A DNA stretch of 64,000 nucleotides from Verrucomicrobiales bacterium (GTDB lineage Bacteria; Verrucomicrobiota; Verrucomicrobiia; Verrucomicrobiales; DEV007). Within the stretch, counting starts at the first letter, position 1. Each line of letters begins with the position of its first letter. Where the stretch lies: positions 49,052 to 113,051 of the forward strand of contig JAEUHI010000082.1 of assembly GCA_016795385.1 (NCBI GenBank), read 5' to 3'. Below the pieces are notes generated by a model that did no database searches, had not been told where the DNA came from, and saw nothing but the letters and a program-made list of their open reading frames with translations. A program made the position numbers and the translations under genes. Shown here piece after piece: positions 53,831 through 60,306 of this stretch.

Positions 53831-53924
53831 GGCCCTTTTGGCTTTTTGTCATTCATGACTAGAAGATCATTATTTAATGATCCTCCTAGATTAAATTGAC
53901 GATATTGCCAAAAGGGCCATAAGC
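53831..53924. promoter_or_regulatory. Nested palindromes after the DUF3987 gene, possible origin or operator
   Basis: Outer arms GGCCCTTTTGGC (53831-53842) and GCCAAAAGGGCC (53907-53918) are a perfect 12-bp pair. Inside them are GTCATTCATGAC (53849-53860) and GATCATTA/TAATGATC (53865-53882) in AT-rich DNA. The right arm occupies a 17-base spacer between TTGACG (53896-53901) and ATAAGC (53919-53924), a possible promoter. A related GGCCCTTTTTCG occurs at 53996-54007. Confidence 0.6.
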
Positions 53925-54025
53925 CCCCCCATTCCGACGCAATCCACACGGAGTTCGCGTCATATATCCTTGAAGGGTCGAGACTCTGTTGTCTTGGCCC
54001 TTTTTCGTAAACCACGTCAAAACTC

Positions 54026-54232
54026 ATGTCACGTGCCAACTATTATGTCCCGGAGGTTTCGAGGCATCTTGTGAAGGTTCTCTACTTTGAGGGAAAACGG
54101 CGAAAAATGCCGATGACCCGGTTGGTGGACGAACTTCTCACGGATGCACTGAAAGCGACTCCTGGATGGGAGATCGCTGAGTCGGAGCTTTCGGCCCCGA
54201 AAGACAAGGATCGGCGCAAAGCCGATTGTTGA
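54026..54232 (+). CDS. Small ribbon-helix-helix-like protein
   Basis: The 68-residue basic protein has the arrangement of ribbon-helix-helix repressors: strand YYVPEVSRHLV, helix KVLYFEGKRRKM, turn and helix PMTRLVDELLTDALKA. It is followed by a charged tail and a terminator. Its position just after the nested palindromes makes it a candidate repressor or copy-control protein acting there. Function otherwise unknown. Confidence 0.65.
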   Translation: MSRANYYVPEVSRHLVKVLYFEGKRRKMPMTRLVDELLTDALKATPGWEIAESELSAPKDKDRRKADC

Positions 54233-54258
54233 ACAGAAACGCCCCTTTCGCGGAACTC

Positions 54259-54295
54259 GCCCGATTTCGATCATTCGACCGGAATCGGGCTTTTT
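54259..54295 (+). terminator. Rho-independent terminator
   Basis: GCCCGATT (54259-54266) and AATCGGGC (54283-54290) form a perfect 8-bp stem directly followed by TTTTT. It ends the transcript of the small RHH-like gene. Confidence 0.85.
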
Positions 54296-54341
54296 CGTGT
54301 CTGGGGCAAAACTTGAACCAAATCACAGAAAGAACAGAATC

Positions 54342-54860
54342 ATGGCAATCAAACTCATCGGTAATTACGCCAAACGACTCGGCCTGCCCGGCTACTCCAG
54401 TCACCAATTCAGCATCTCGGTCGAAACAGAGCTTTCTGATCCGAACGACATTCCGCGGGAAGCTTCGAAGATTTACTCGATGCTCCAAAACTCCGTGGAT
54501 CACGAAATCCAGCAAACCGGGTTTGTTCCGGGCGAATCGTATGGTTTGCAGGAAAACAGCTCGACTCGCCAAAACGGCAACGGTTCCGGCTATTCTCCGA
54601 AACGGGAGGACTTGAACGGCAACAGTGCAGTTCGCTGGTCCTGCTCCGACAAACAGAAGGAACTCATCCTGAAGCTTGTCACCGAGAACGACCTCGACCG
54701 CGATAGCGTGGAAGAGATCGCACTCGACAGATTCGGCGTCGGGGTGAAGCAGCTCAACAAACTGCAAGCCTCCGGTCTCATCGCTGAGCTGCTCGAACTC
54801 TGCGGCAAGAGCGACAAGCGGCAGGTCAATGGAAACCGAAGGAGGGAAGCCAAGCGATGA
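54342..54860 (+). CDS. Phage/plasmid-type protein with recombination-associated C-terminal helical domain
   Basis: I do not recognise the N-terminal half (IKLIGNYAKRLGLPGYSSHQFSISVETEL...; residues 1-70), which is probably an alpha/beta domain. The C-terminal part (SDKQKELILKLVTENDLDRDSVEEIAL followed by RFGVGVKQLNKLQASGLIAELLEL) matches the three-helix tail often attached to phage and plasmid single-strand annealing (ERF/RecT-associated) and replication proteins. It is coupled to the PD-(D/E)XK nuclease by a 4-base overlap. A role as an ssDNA-binding or annealing partner of that nuclease is an inference. Confidence 0.6.
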   Translation: MAIKLIGNYAKRLGLPGYSSHQFSISVETELSDPNDIPREASKIYSMLQNSVDHEIQQTGFVPGESYGLQENSSTRQNGNGSGYSPKREDLNGNSAVRWSCSDKQKELILKLVTENDLDRDSVEEIALDRFGVGVKQLNKLQASGLIAELLELCGKSDKRQVNGNRRREAKR

Positions 54861-55708
54861 ACGCCACCAACATCCTTCCCGGGCCCCTGCCTTCGATTCC
54901 CTCCTCCGCCAAGGTGACCAAAGACCCGCTCGAATACCTCAGCGCCTCGCGCCTGAAGTCGTTCCACACCTGTCGGCTCCAGTATTACTTCCGCTACATC
55001 GAGCATCTCCCGAGCAAGGTCTCCCCGTCCTTGCTCGTGGGGAAGGTGGTGCATGCGGTCTTGCAGGCCTGGAACCTCGCCCGCTGGCGGGGAAAAGACT
55101 CCTCCCTCGAACGCATGGACCTCGTCTTTGAAGCCTGCTGGATTCACGGGTGCGAGGAAGAAGCGATGATCTGGAACTCCGCAGACGAGGAGGCCAGGGA
55201 AAAGGCCGGTGCCCTGAGTATCCTCAGGCACTACCTCACCCACACGCCTATCCCGCAGGAGGAGAAACCGCAGGCAGTCGAGGTGCGCGTCGAGCGCGAT
55301 CTCGATGCCCACGGCCTGCCTCCGCTCGTCGGAATCATCGACCTGGTCCGGGCCGGCGGAAAGATCGTGGACTTCAAAACGAGTGCGCGATCTCCCGATA
55401 CCTCCATGGCCGCTCATCAGAACGAGATCCAGCTCAGCTGCTACGCCCTCCTTTACCGGGAGGCTACCGGTCAGGCGGAGTCGGGCTTCGAGCTTCACCA
55501 CCTGGTGAAAACCAAGGAACCGAAGCTCATCGTCACCCCCCTGAGTCCAATGGCCCCGGGTCAGATCCGCAGGCTTGTCAGGATCATGGAAAGCTACGTG
55601 CGCGGTATCGAGGCGAAGGACTTCGTGCCCTCGCCCGGGATGCACTGCTCTTGGTGCGACTACTTCGCCGAGTGCCAGCGCTTCAAAGGCTCACCGCTCG
55701 ACCGGTGA
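54857..55708 (+). CDS. PD-(D/E)XK nuclease, Cas4/AddB-like with Fe-S cysteines
   Basis: The 283-residue nuclease has the RecB/Cas4 family layout: SASRLKSFHTCRLQYYFRYI with C39, motif H66 in GKVVHAVLQ, D162 in GIIDLV, and D172-x-K174 in IVDFKTS, then a Q-rich IQLSCYALLY helix and the C-terminal C264-x-x-C267-x5-C273 set (HCSWCDYFAEC). The four cysteines would bind a [4Fe-4S] cluster. Active-site residues are all present. It lacks a helicase domain. It most likely trims or resects element DNA together with the coupled upstream gene. Confidence 0.87.
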   Translation: MNATNILPGPLPSIPSSAKVTKDPLEYLSASRLKSFHTCRLQYYFRYIEHLPSKVSPSLLVGKVVHAVLQAWNLARWRGKDSSLERMDLVFEACWIHGCEEEAMIWNSADEEAREKAGALSILRHYLTHTPIPQEEKPQAVEVRVERDLDAHGLPPLVGIIDLVRAGGKIVDFKTSARSPDTSMAAHQNEIQLSCYALLYREATGQAESGFELHHLVKTKEPKLIVTPLSPMAPGQIRRLVRIMESYVRGIEAKDFVPSPGMHCSWCDYFAECQRFKGSPLDR

Positions 55709-55717
55709 ACATTCGCC

Positions 55718-55805
55718 ACCGGGAGCCGGTCTCGCTTCGACCTCACTCCCATCAATCACTGAACCCAAACTCAACGAACCAAAACCCAACCTAACTCAAT
55801 ACCTC
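55718..55805 (+). promoter_or_regulatory. Hairpin plus G-free leader before the lipoprotein gene
   Basis: ACCGG-GAG-CCGGT (55718-55730) is followed by a leader whose last 29 bases (55777-55805) contain no G, ending AATACCTC before the ATG. No Shine-Dalgarno sequence is present. Confidence 0.6.
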
Positions 55806-56198
55806 ATGAACCATCTCACCTCGATCGCGAAGGCGGCTCTTTCCCGGGTCGCCCTCTTGTTTTGTACGGCCCTGATTCTTTCCACGACCGCCGGTTGCGG
55901 AAACTCCTCCGCTTCCTGGAACCCCTTCGCCTCTGAAGAGCCCGGCTGGAAAGATCGGACCGAATACCTCGAATCCAAAGTCGACCGGATTCACCTCCAG
56001 ATGGAGCGCCATCGCGACCAATCGGAACGAGCAGACTTCTGGAGGATCACCTCCGTCGTTCTGTCCCTGCTCGTGTTCTTCGCCCTCGTGGGTGGTGCCG
56101 CTCTTGGTTCACGAGCGCGGCGCGATTGTCTCGCCGGTGACGATTCAACTCAGGGGAAAGAAGCCCTCACCAAATCCTCCAAAAAATCCTCCAAATGA
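55806..56198 (+). CDS. Small lipoprotein with a membrane segment
   Basis: The 130-residue protein has a lipoprotein signal with lipobox STTAGC, a charged helical region (DRTEYLESKVDRIHLQMERHRDQ) able to form a coiled coil, and a second hydrophobic segment (ITSVVLSLLVFFALVGGAAL). No family recognised. Its stop overlaps the start of the next membrane protein (ATGA), so the two are co-translated and may form an envelope complex, possibly for conjugation or entry exclusion. Confidence 0.75.
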   Translation: MNHLTSIAKAALSRVALLFCTALILSTTAGCGNSSASWNPFASEEPGWKDRTEYLESKVDRIHLQMERHRDQSERADFWRITSVVLSLLVFFALVGGAALGSRARRDCLAGDDSTQGKEALTKSSKKSSK

Positions 56199-56644
56199 AG
56201 TCATTCTCAGATCTACCCAACCATCGTGAACTGCGAAGACTCTGGAAACAGGAGCCACTTGACCGACCGACCGCCAATCATCTCGAACTCACCCCGGACA
56301 GCTGGGTGGAGCGCGGGGCTGAGGTGCTCGGTTGGTCGCTGGCCCGCTTCGAATACTGGCTCAGTGCGAGCGGCTGGCTCAGGGCGTGGCTGCGGCTGAA
56401 CCTGTTCCTGTCCGTGCTCTTGATGATCGCGGGAGTGCTTCTCATGCCACCGGCAGAGCGGGTGCTCCGGCAACTGGCTCAGTCCAGTCACTGGGTCGCG
56501 GCCGTGGTTCACGATCTCTTCGGGATCCTCACGAGCCTCCCGCCGGTCGTCATCAGTCTGGGCATCCTCTACCTCACCTTCCTCATGGCTCGCTGGGTCA
56601 TTCGTCGGCGATCCGGCCGTCGCGGGGAGGGCTATTACTCATGA
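56195..56644 (+). CDS. Membrane protein of unknown function
   Basis: The 149-residue protein has a polar N-terminus and three hydrophobic segments (WLRAWLRLNLFLSVLLMIAGVLL, SHWVAAVVHDLFGILTSL and VISLGILYLTFLMARWV). No motif is recognised. It overlaps both the lipoprotein gene before it and the sliding clamp gene after it by 4 bases, so expression is linked to the clamp. Confidence 0.75.
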   Translation: MKSFSDLPNHRELRRLWKQEPLDRPTANHLELTPDSWVERGAEVLGWSLARFEYWLSASGWLRAWLRLNLFLSVLLMIAGVLLMPPAERVLRQLAQSSHWVAAVVHDLFGILTSLPPVVISLGILYLTFLMARWVIRRRSGRRGEGYYS

Positions 56645-58125
56645 AATCGATCACTCCCACCATTCCAATGAAAACCCATCCTCCCATCCAGCTCCTGGCC
56701 GGTGACCTCAAACCTGTGGTCGCCGGTCTTGGCAAACTCATCCCCCGCTCTCCTTCCCTTGCCGTCCTCGGCTGTGTGAAGGTGGAGGCGTGGGGACCGC
56801 AATCTGTGCGCCTCACCGCCACGGATCTAGACCTCACCCTGAGCGTCGATGTGCTGTCCACGGCCGAGAAGGGCCTCGCTCCCTTCCTCCTCCCGCTGGC
56901 GCGCCTGCGCGAGCTGGTCACCGGCTTGCGCTCGGATGAAGTCGTGCCGCTCAGTCCTTCGATCAAGGCGCCGCCCGTCGGCGAGTTCCCCGAGATCCCC
57001 CAGGTCCGCACGCCGGGCCTGACCTTGCCGGAGCCCGTCGTCACCAGCCTACTGCGGGCCTTCGCCTGTGCGTCCAACGATCCCACCCGCGTGGTCTTGC
57101 GCAGTGCCTGCCTCGACACGAGCGGCACCGGAGAAAAGGCGCATCGCATCGTTGGCACCAACGGACGGCACCTCTTCTCGAGCAACTCGATGCATCTGCC
57201 GCTGAAGCAGTCGGTGATCCTGCCGGATCATCCCCTGTGGAAGTGGAAGCCGCTCGCCGAGGCCCGGCCGTGGACCCTGCGTCTCGGCAAGGACAAACAC
57301 GAGGCGGAGGTCTTCCGCATGGAAGGCCAGAGACCGGAGCACGCGTGGTCGGTGACGGGTCGTCTTCTCGACGGCCCCTATCCGAACTACCGGCAGGTCA
57401 TCCCGGGACAAGACCAGTTCACCACGATGGTCACCCTGAGTGAAGCCGCCCTCGAAGCCATCACGCGTCTCATCCCCCGCCTCCCCGGCAAACAGCTCTC
57501 CAATCGCCCTGTTGGACTGCATTGCGAGAAGGGCCGGATCGGTCTGCTCGCCCGCGGTGAGAACGACGAACCGTGGATCCTCCATCCGATCGATCGCTGT
57601 GAGATGAAGGGACCGGATGCCACGGCCTTCCTCAACCGCGATTACCTCGAAAAGGCGGCGGCCTTCGGGCTGCATCGCATCTCAATGAGCGATGAGATGA
57701 GTGCGGTGCAGTTCAGCCGGGGGGGCGATCTCATGGTCGTCATGCCGGTGCGGGCGATTGATCCGAATCGCATCGAACGTCCGGCCTTGGCACCAGCGGT
57801 GGAGCAGTTCGCTCCGTCGACTCCGCCCAGGCCTGTTATTCCCGCTCCGCTTCCACCGAAGCCGACCGGTCCTGACCAACCCACCAAAGCACCCAAACCC
57901 ACCCCACCGGCCAAACCTGCCGATCCCCTCGTCCAGGCGAGACAGCAGGTGGCCGAAGCCGACGAGGCCCTCCTTACGGCACGCAAAACCCTCAAGGGCG
58001 TGCGCCGCTCGCTCCATGCCGCCCGCACGCAGCGAAGCGAGACCAAGCGCGAGCTGGGCGGTTTCCGCGGACTCCTCCGGAAACTGCAACGTGGCCGCAA
58101 GCACGAGGCCAAGAAGGCCTCCTGA
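56641..58125 (+). CDS. Element-encoded DNA polymerase III beta subunit (sliding clamp) with basic tail
   Basis: Residues 10-373 of this 494-residue protein follow the three-domain beta clamp: SLAVLGCVKVEAWGPQSVRLTATDLDLTLSV in domain I, DGPYPNYRQVIPG in domain II and MVVMPVRA (365-372) at the clamp C-terminus, the last matching the canonical V-V-M-P-M-R ending. Chromosomal DnaN ends there; here a proline-rich linker and a Lys/Arg-rich coiled segment (residues 400-494, e.g. LVQARQQVAEADEALLTARK) follow. The host should have its own dnaN elsewhere, so this is an additional clamp carried by the element. No clamp loader gene is seen, but a Ycf46-type AAA+ ATPase lies 2 kb downstream. Confidence 0.87.
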   Translation: MKSITPTIPMKTHPPIQLLAGDLKPVVAGLGKLIPRSPSLAVLGCVKVEAWGPQSVRLTATDLDLTLSVDVLSTAEKGLAPFLLPLARLRELVTGLRSDEVVPLSPSIKAPPVGEFPEIPQVRTPGLTLPEPVVTSLLRAFACASNDPTRVVLRSACLDTSGTGEKAHRIVGTNGRHLFSSNSMHLPLKQSVILPDHPLWKWKPLAEARPWTLRLGKDKHEAEVFRMEGQRPEHAWSVTGRLLDGPYPNYRQVIPGQDQFTTMVTLSEAALEAITRLIPRLPGKQLSNRPVGLHCEKGRIGLLARGENDEPWILHPIDRCEMKGPDATAFLNRDYLEKAAAFGLHRISMSDEMSAVQFSRGGDLMVVMPVRAIDPNRIERPALAPAVEQFAPSTPPRPVIPAPLPPKPTGPDQPTKAPKPTPPAKPADPLVQARQQVAEADEALLTARKTLKGVRRSLHAARTQRSETKRELGGFRGLLRKLQRGRKHEAKKAS

Positions 58126-58176
58126 CCGACCCGCCCCAAGTCAGACCTTGCTCCAACCACCAGCCGCGCCGCCCCA

Positions 58177-58269
58177 GGCCCGGGTTCCATGATCGACCGC
58201 AGACATGGAGCCCGGGCCTTCACTTTCCCCTAAACCTCAAATCCTCAATACCTCAACCCCTTCATACCC
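58177..58269 (+). promoter_or_regulatory. Long hairpin followed by a 51-base G-free leader
   Basis: GGCCCGGGTTCCATG (58177-58191) pairs fully with 58204-58218 (one G-U). From 58217 to the ATG at 58270 there is not a single G in 53 bases, and AATACCTCAA occurs within. The hairpin could terminate the clamp transcript or insulate the next gene. Confidence 0.75.
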
Positions 58270-59292
58270 ATGAACACATCCCAAGACCTCCTCGCCGTCC
58301 TCACCCGGGAAGGCGTTCTCATCAATGCCAGCGTGCGTTACCCGCGCTTCCACAAGAAACTCGCCCCCGCCGACCTCGGCCTTACCCCCGACCAGGTCAG
58401 CGAACGTCTCGTCAGTCTCGGCCACAAGAAGCTCCTGCCCAGGGAGGCCCTCGCCGAACTCGCCCTCGTCGAAGGTCGCACCCATGCGATCATCGACCAG
58501 GGCACCTTCCCCTTCCTCGGGGGCCTCGGCCACTTCCTGCCTAACGGCAAGCTCGTGGACGTGCAGGAGCAACTCAATGCCCAGCGGAGTCACTTCCAGC
58601 AGGCCAGGGAAAACTTCCTCGCCGCCTACCGCGATCTGCGCAGCGAAGCGCTCAACGAATGGGAAGTCGCGATCCGGCATCTCGCCGGTTCTCGCGACGA
58701 AGCCGCCTGCCTCTATGCGCAGATCGCTGAGTCATTCCCCGCCCGTGAAAAGCTCGCGGACCGCTTTGCCTTCGAGGTGCATCTTTTCCAGATCGCCGTG
58801 CCCGAGTCTCTCGGCATGGAACTGGTGAGTTTTGCCGAGCAGCAAGAGGTTCGTGTCGCCCGACGTGAGGCTGCGGAATCCGCCGCCCGCCAGATACGCA
58901 CAGGCGTGGAAGGTTTTGTCGGCGAATGCATCACCGAGCTGCGTCACCAGACTGCCCAGCTCTGCGATGAAATGCTCTCCTCGATGCGCTCCGGCAAGAC
59001 CGAAGGCGTCCACCAGAAGACCCTCAACCGTCTCGTGAAGTTTATCGACGACTTCAAGCAGCTCAACTTCGCCGGGGACGTCGAGATGGAAAGCCAGCTC
59101 GACCGCGTCCGGAGCGAACTGCTCACCCGCAGCGCCGAAGACTACCGCAACAACCTCACAGCGACGCGCAGCCTCGAGACCGGCCTCACTCAGCTCCGCG
59201 ACCAGGCCCGGGAACTGGCCTCGCAGGATGCCCGCGACCTCGTCGAGCGCTTCGGCCAGATGGGCCGGAGGAAGCTCCAGCTCGCCGGGTGA
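58270..59292 (+). CDS. DUF3150-like coiled-coil protein
   Basis: The 340-residue protein has the layout of DUF3150: VSERLVSLGHKKLLPREALAEL, a central GTFPFLGGLGHFLPNGKLVDVQEQL segment (residues 78-100), then FLAAYRDLRSEALNEWEV and a long helical C-terminus rich in Glu, Arg and Gln. Members occur on plasmids and islands next to AAA+ ATPases of the CobS/MoxR type. Here the AAA+ partner is Ycf46-like. Function unknown. Confidence 0.7.
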   Translation: MNTSQDLLAVLTREGVLINASVRYPRFHKKLAPADLGLTPDQVSERLVSLGHKKLLPREALAELALVEGRTHAIIDQGTFPFLGGLGHFLPNGKLVDVQEQLNAQRSHFQQARENFLAAYRDLRSEALNEWEVAIRHLAGSRDEAACLYAQIAESFPAREKLADRFAFEVHLFQIAVPESLGMELVSFAEQQEVRVARREAAESAARQIRTGVEGFVGECITELRHQTAQLCDEMLSSMRSGKTEGVHQKTLNRLVKFIDDFKQLNFAGDVEMESQLDRVRSELLTRSAEDYRNNLTATRSLETGLTQLRDQARELASQDARDLVERFGQMGRRKLQLAG

Positions 59293-59331
59293 AGCATCGT
59301 GTCCACTGACAAGCACAGCACCACCACACAT

Positions 59332-59433
59332 GACAGGGTCAGGTCCCACCCCCGACCCTGTCCAATCCATTCTCCGAAACAAACCCAACCTTAATCCCCA
59401 AAATACCTCAACACCTCAAACCCTACCAAAACC
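59332..59433 (+). promoter_or_regulatory. Hairpin followed by a 57-base G-free leader
   Basis: GACAGGGTC (59332-59340) pairs perfectly with GACCCTGTC (59354-59362). The bases 59377-59433 contain no G and include AATACCTCAA, immediately before the ATG at 59434. Confidence 0.75.
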
Positions 59434-59811
59434 ATGTCCCACTTCACCACCATCCTGACCCAGATCCGCGACGTAGATGCCCTCGAAGCTGCTTGCGCCG
59501 AACTCGGCGTGGAAATGCTCCTCGACACCGAAGCCCGCGGCTTCGCCAACAGCACCCGCCACGGTGAACTCGTCGTCCGCCTCAAAGGCCCCTACGACAT
59601 CGCCGCGAACCGGTCTGCACCCACCGAGCCCTACGAGCTGTCCACTGACTGGTGGAACGGTCACGTCGAGGCGGAGGTCGGCCCGAACTACGGCCGTCTT
59701 CTCCAGCTCTACGGCGTCCACAAGACGATGCGCGAGGCCGCCAAGAAGCACCTCCGCGTCACCCGGCGTCAAGAGTCCGACGGCTCTATCAAACTCACCC
59801 TCGCCGCCTGA
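59434..59811 (+). CDS. DUF1257 (Ycf35-like) protein
   Basis: The 125-residue protein starts MSHFTTILTQIRDVDALEAACAEL, the characteristic opening of DUF1257/Ycf35, with a LDTEARGF segment near residue 30, YDIAANRS and YELSTDWW in the middle, and a C-terminal RRQESDGSIKLTL strand. Ycf35 is known from red-algal plastids and cyanobacteria, where its role is not settled. It stands 12 bases before a DUF2997 gene, the usual partner. Confidence 0.85.
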   Translation: MSHFTTILTQIRDVDALEAACAELGVEMLLDTEARGFANSTRHGELVVRLKGPYDIAANRSAPTEPYELSTDWWNGHVEAEVGPNYGRLLQLYGVHKTMREAAKKHLRVTRRQESDGSIKLTLAA

Positions 59812-59823
59812 ACCCAGCCTGAC

Positions 59824-60042
59824 ATGAATTCGAAAGAACGCATCGACGTCTGGATCAGCCCCGAGGGCGCCATCACCCTGGATGCCGTCGGTTACACCGG
59901 GAAAACCTGCGAGGAGGCCACCAAGTTCCTCGAAGAATCCCTCGGTACCGTCGGCCGCAAGCAGCGCACCCGCGACTACTACCGCCGCCAGTCCAACCAC
60001 CACCAGAACCCACACGACAACCAACAAAACCAAACCACCTGA
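59824..60042 (+). CDS. DUF2997 protein with leader-encoded tail
   Basis: The 72-residue protein has the DUF2997 core: a strand IDVWISPEGAITLDAVGYTGKTC and helix EEATKFLEESLG, ending at about residue 45. The last ~16 residues (SNHHQNPHDNQQNQTT) are encoded by A/C-rich DNA of the same kind as the leaders of neighbouring genes, so the gene has been extended into the leader of the next one. DUF2997, DUF1257 and Ycf46 genes are found together in many genomes. Confidence 0.85.
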   Translation: MNSKERIDVWISPEGAITLDAVGYTGKTCEEATKFLEESLGTVGRKQRTRDYYRRQSNHHQNPHDNQQNQTT

Positions 60043-60047
60043 GCCAA

Positions 60048-60287
60048 ATGACCACCGACATCCCCGACACGCTGCACTTCCAGCCCGACGGCACCGGAGC
60101 CGGACTTTACACCGAGCGCATCGATCTCCGTGAGATCGGCACCCTCGAAGTCGTCCGCGCCTCCGAAATCGAGTTCAACGACACGACCCAGCAGTGGGAG
60201 GTCTTCGACTACACCGGAGAGCGGGTCTTCACCGACCCCTCCCGCGAAGCCTGCCTGCGCTGGGAGCGTGAAACCTTCAACCAGTGA
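60048..60287 (+). CDS. Small acidic protein between DUF2997 and the AAA+ gene
   Basis: The 79-residue product contains paired beta-type segments (TLEVVRASEIEFNDTTQQWEVFDYTGERVF) and is acidic. I recognise no family. Its start is 5 bases after the DUF2997 stop and its end 19 bases before the AAA+ gene, so it belongs to that module. The conserved-looking QQWEVFDYTGE turn suggests a small fold. Confidence 0.65.
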   Translation: MTTDIPDTLHFQPDGTGAGLYTERIDLREIGTLEVVRASEIEFNDTTQQWEVFDYTGERVFTDPSREACLRWERETFNQ

Positions 60288-60306
60288 CCCATGAACCAAT
60301 AGACCC

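Noticed and set aside
54857..55708. Cas4-like gene as part of a CRISPR system
   Set aside because: No repeat-spacer array, Cas1/Cas2 or effector genes are present in the window.
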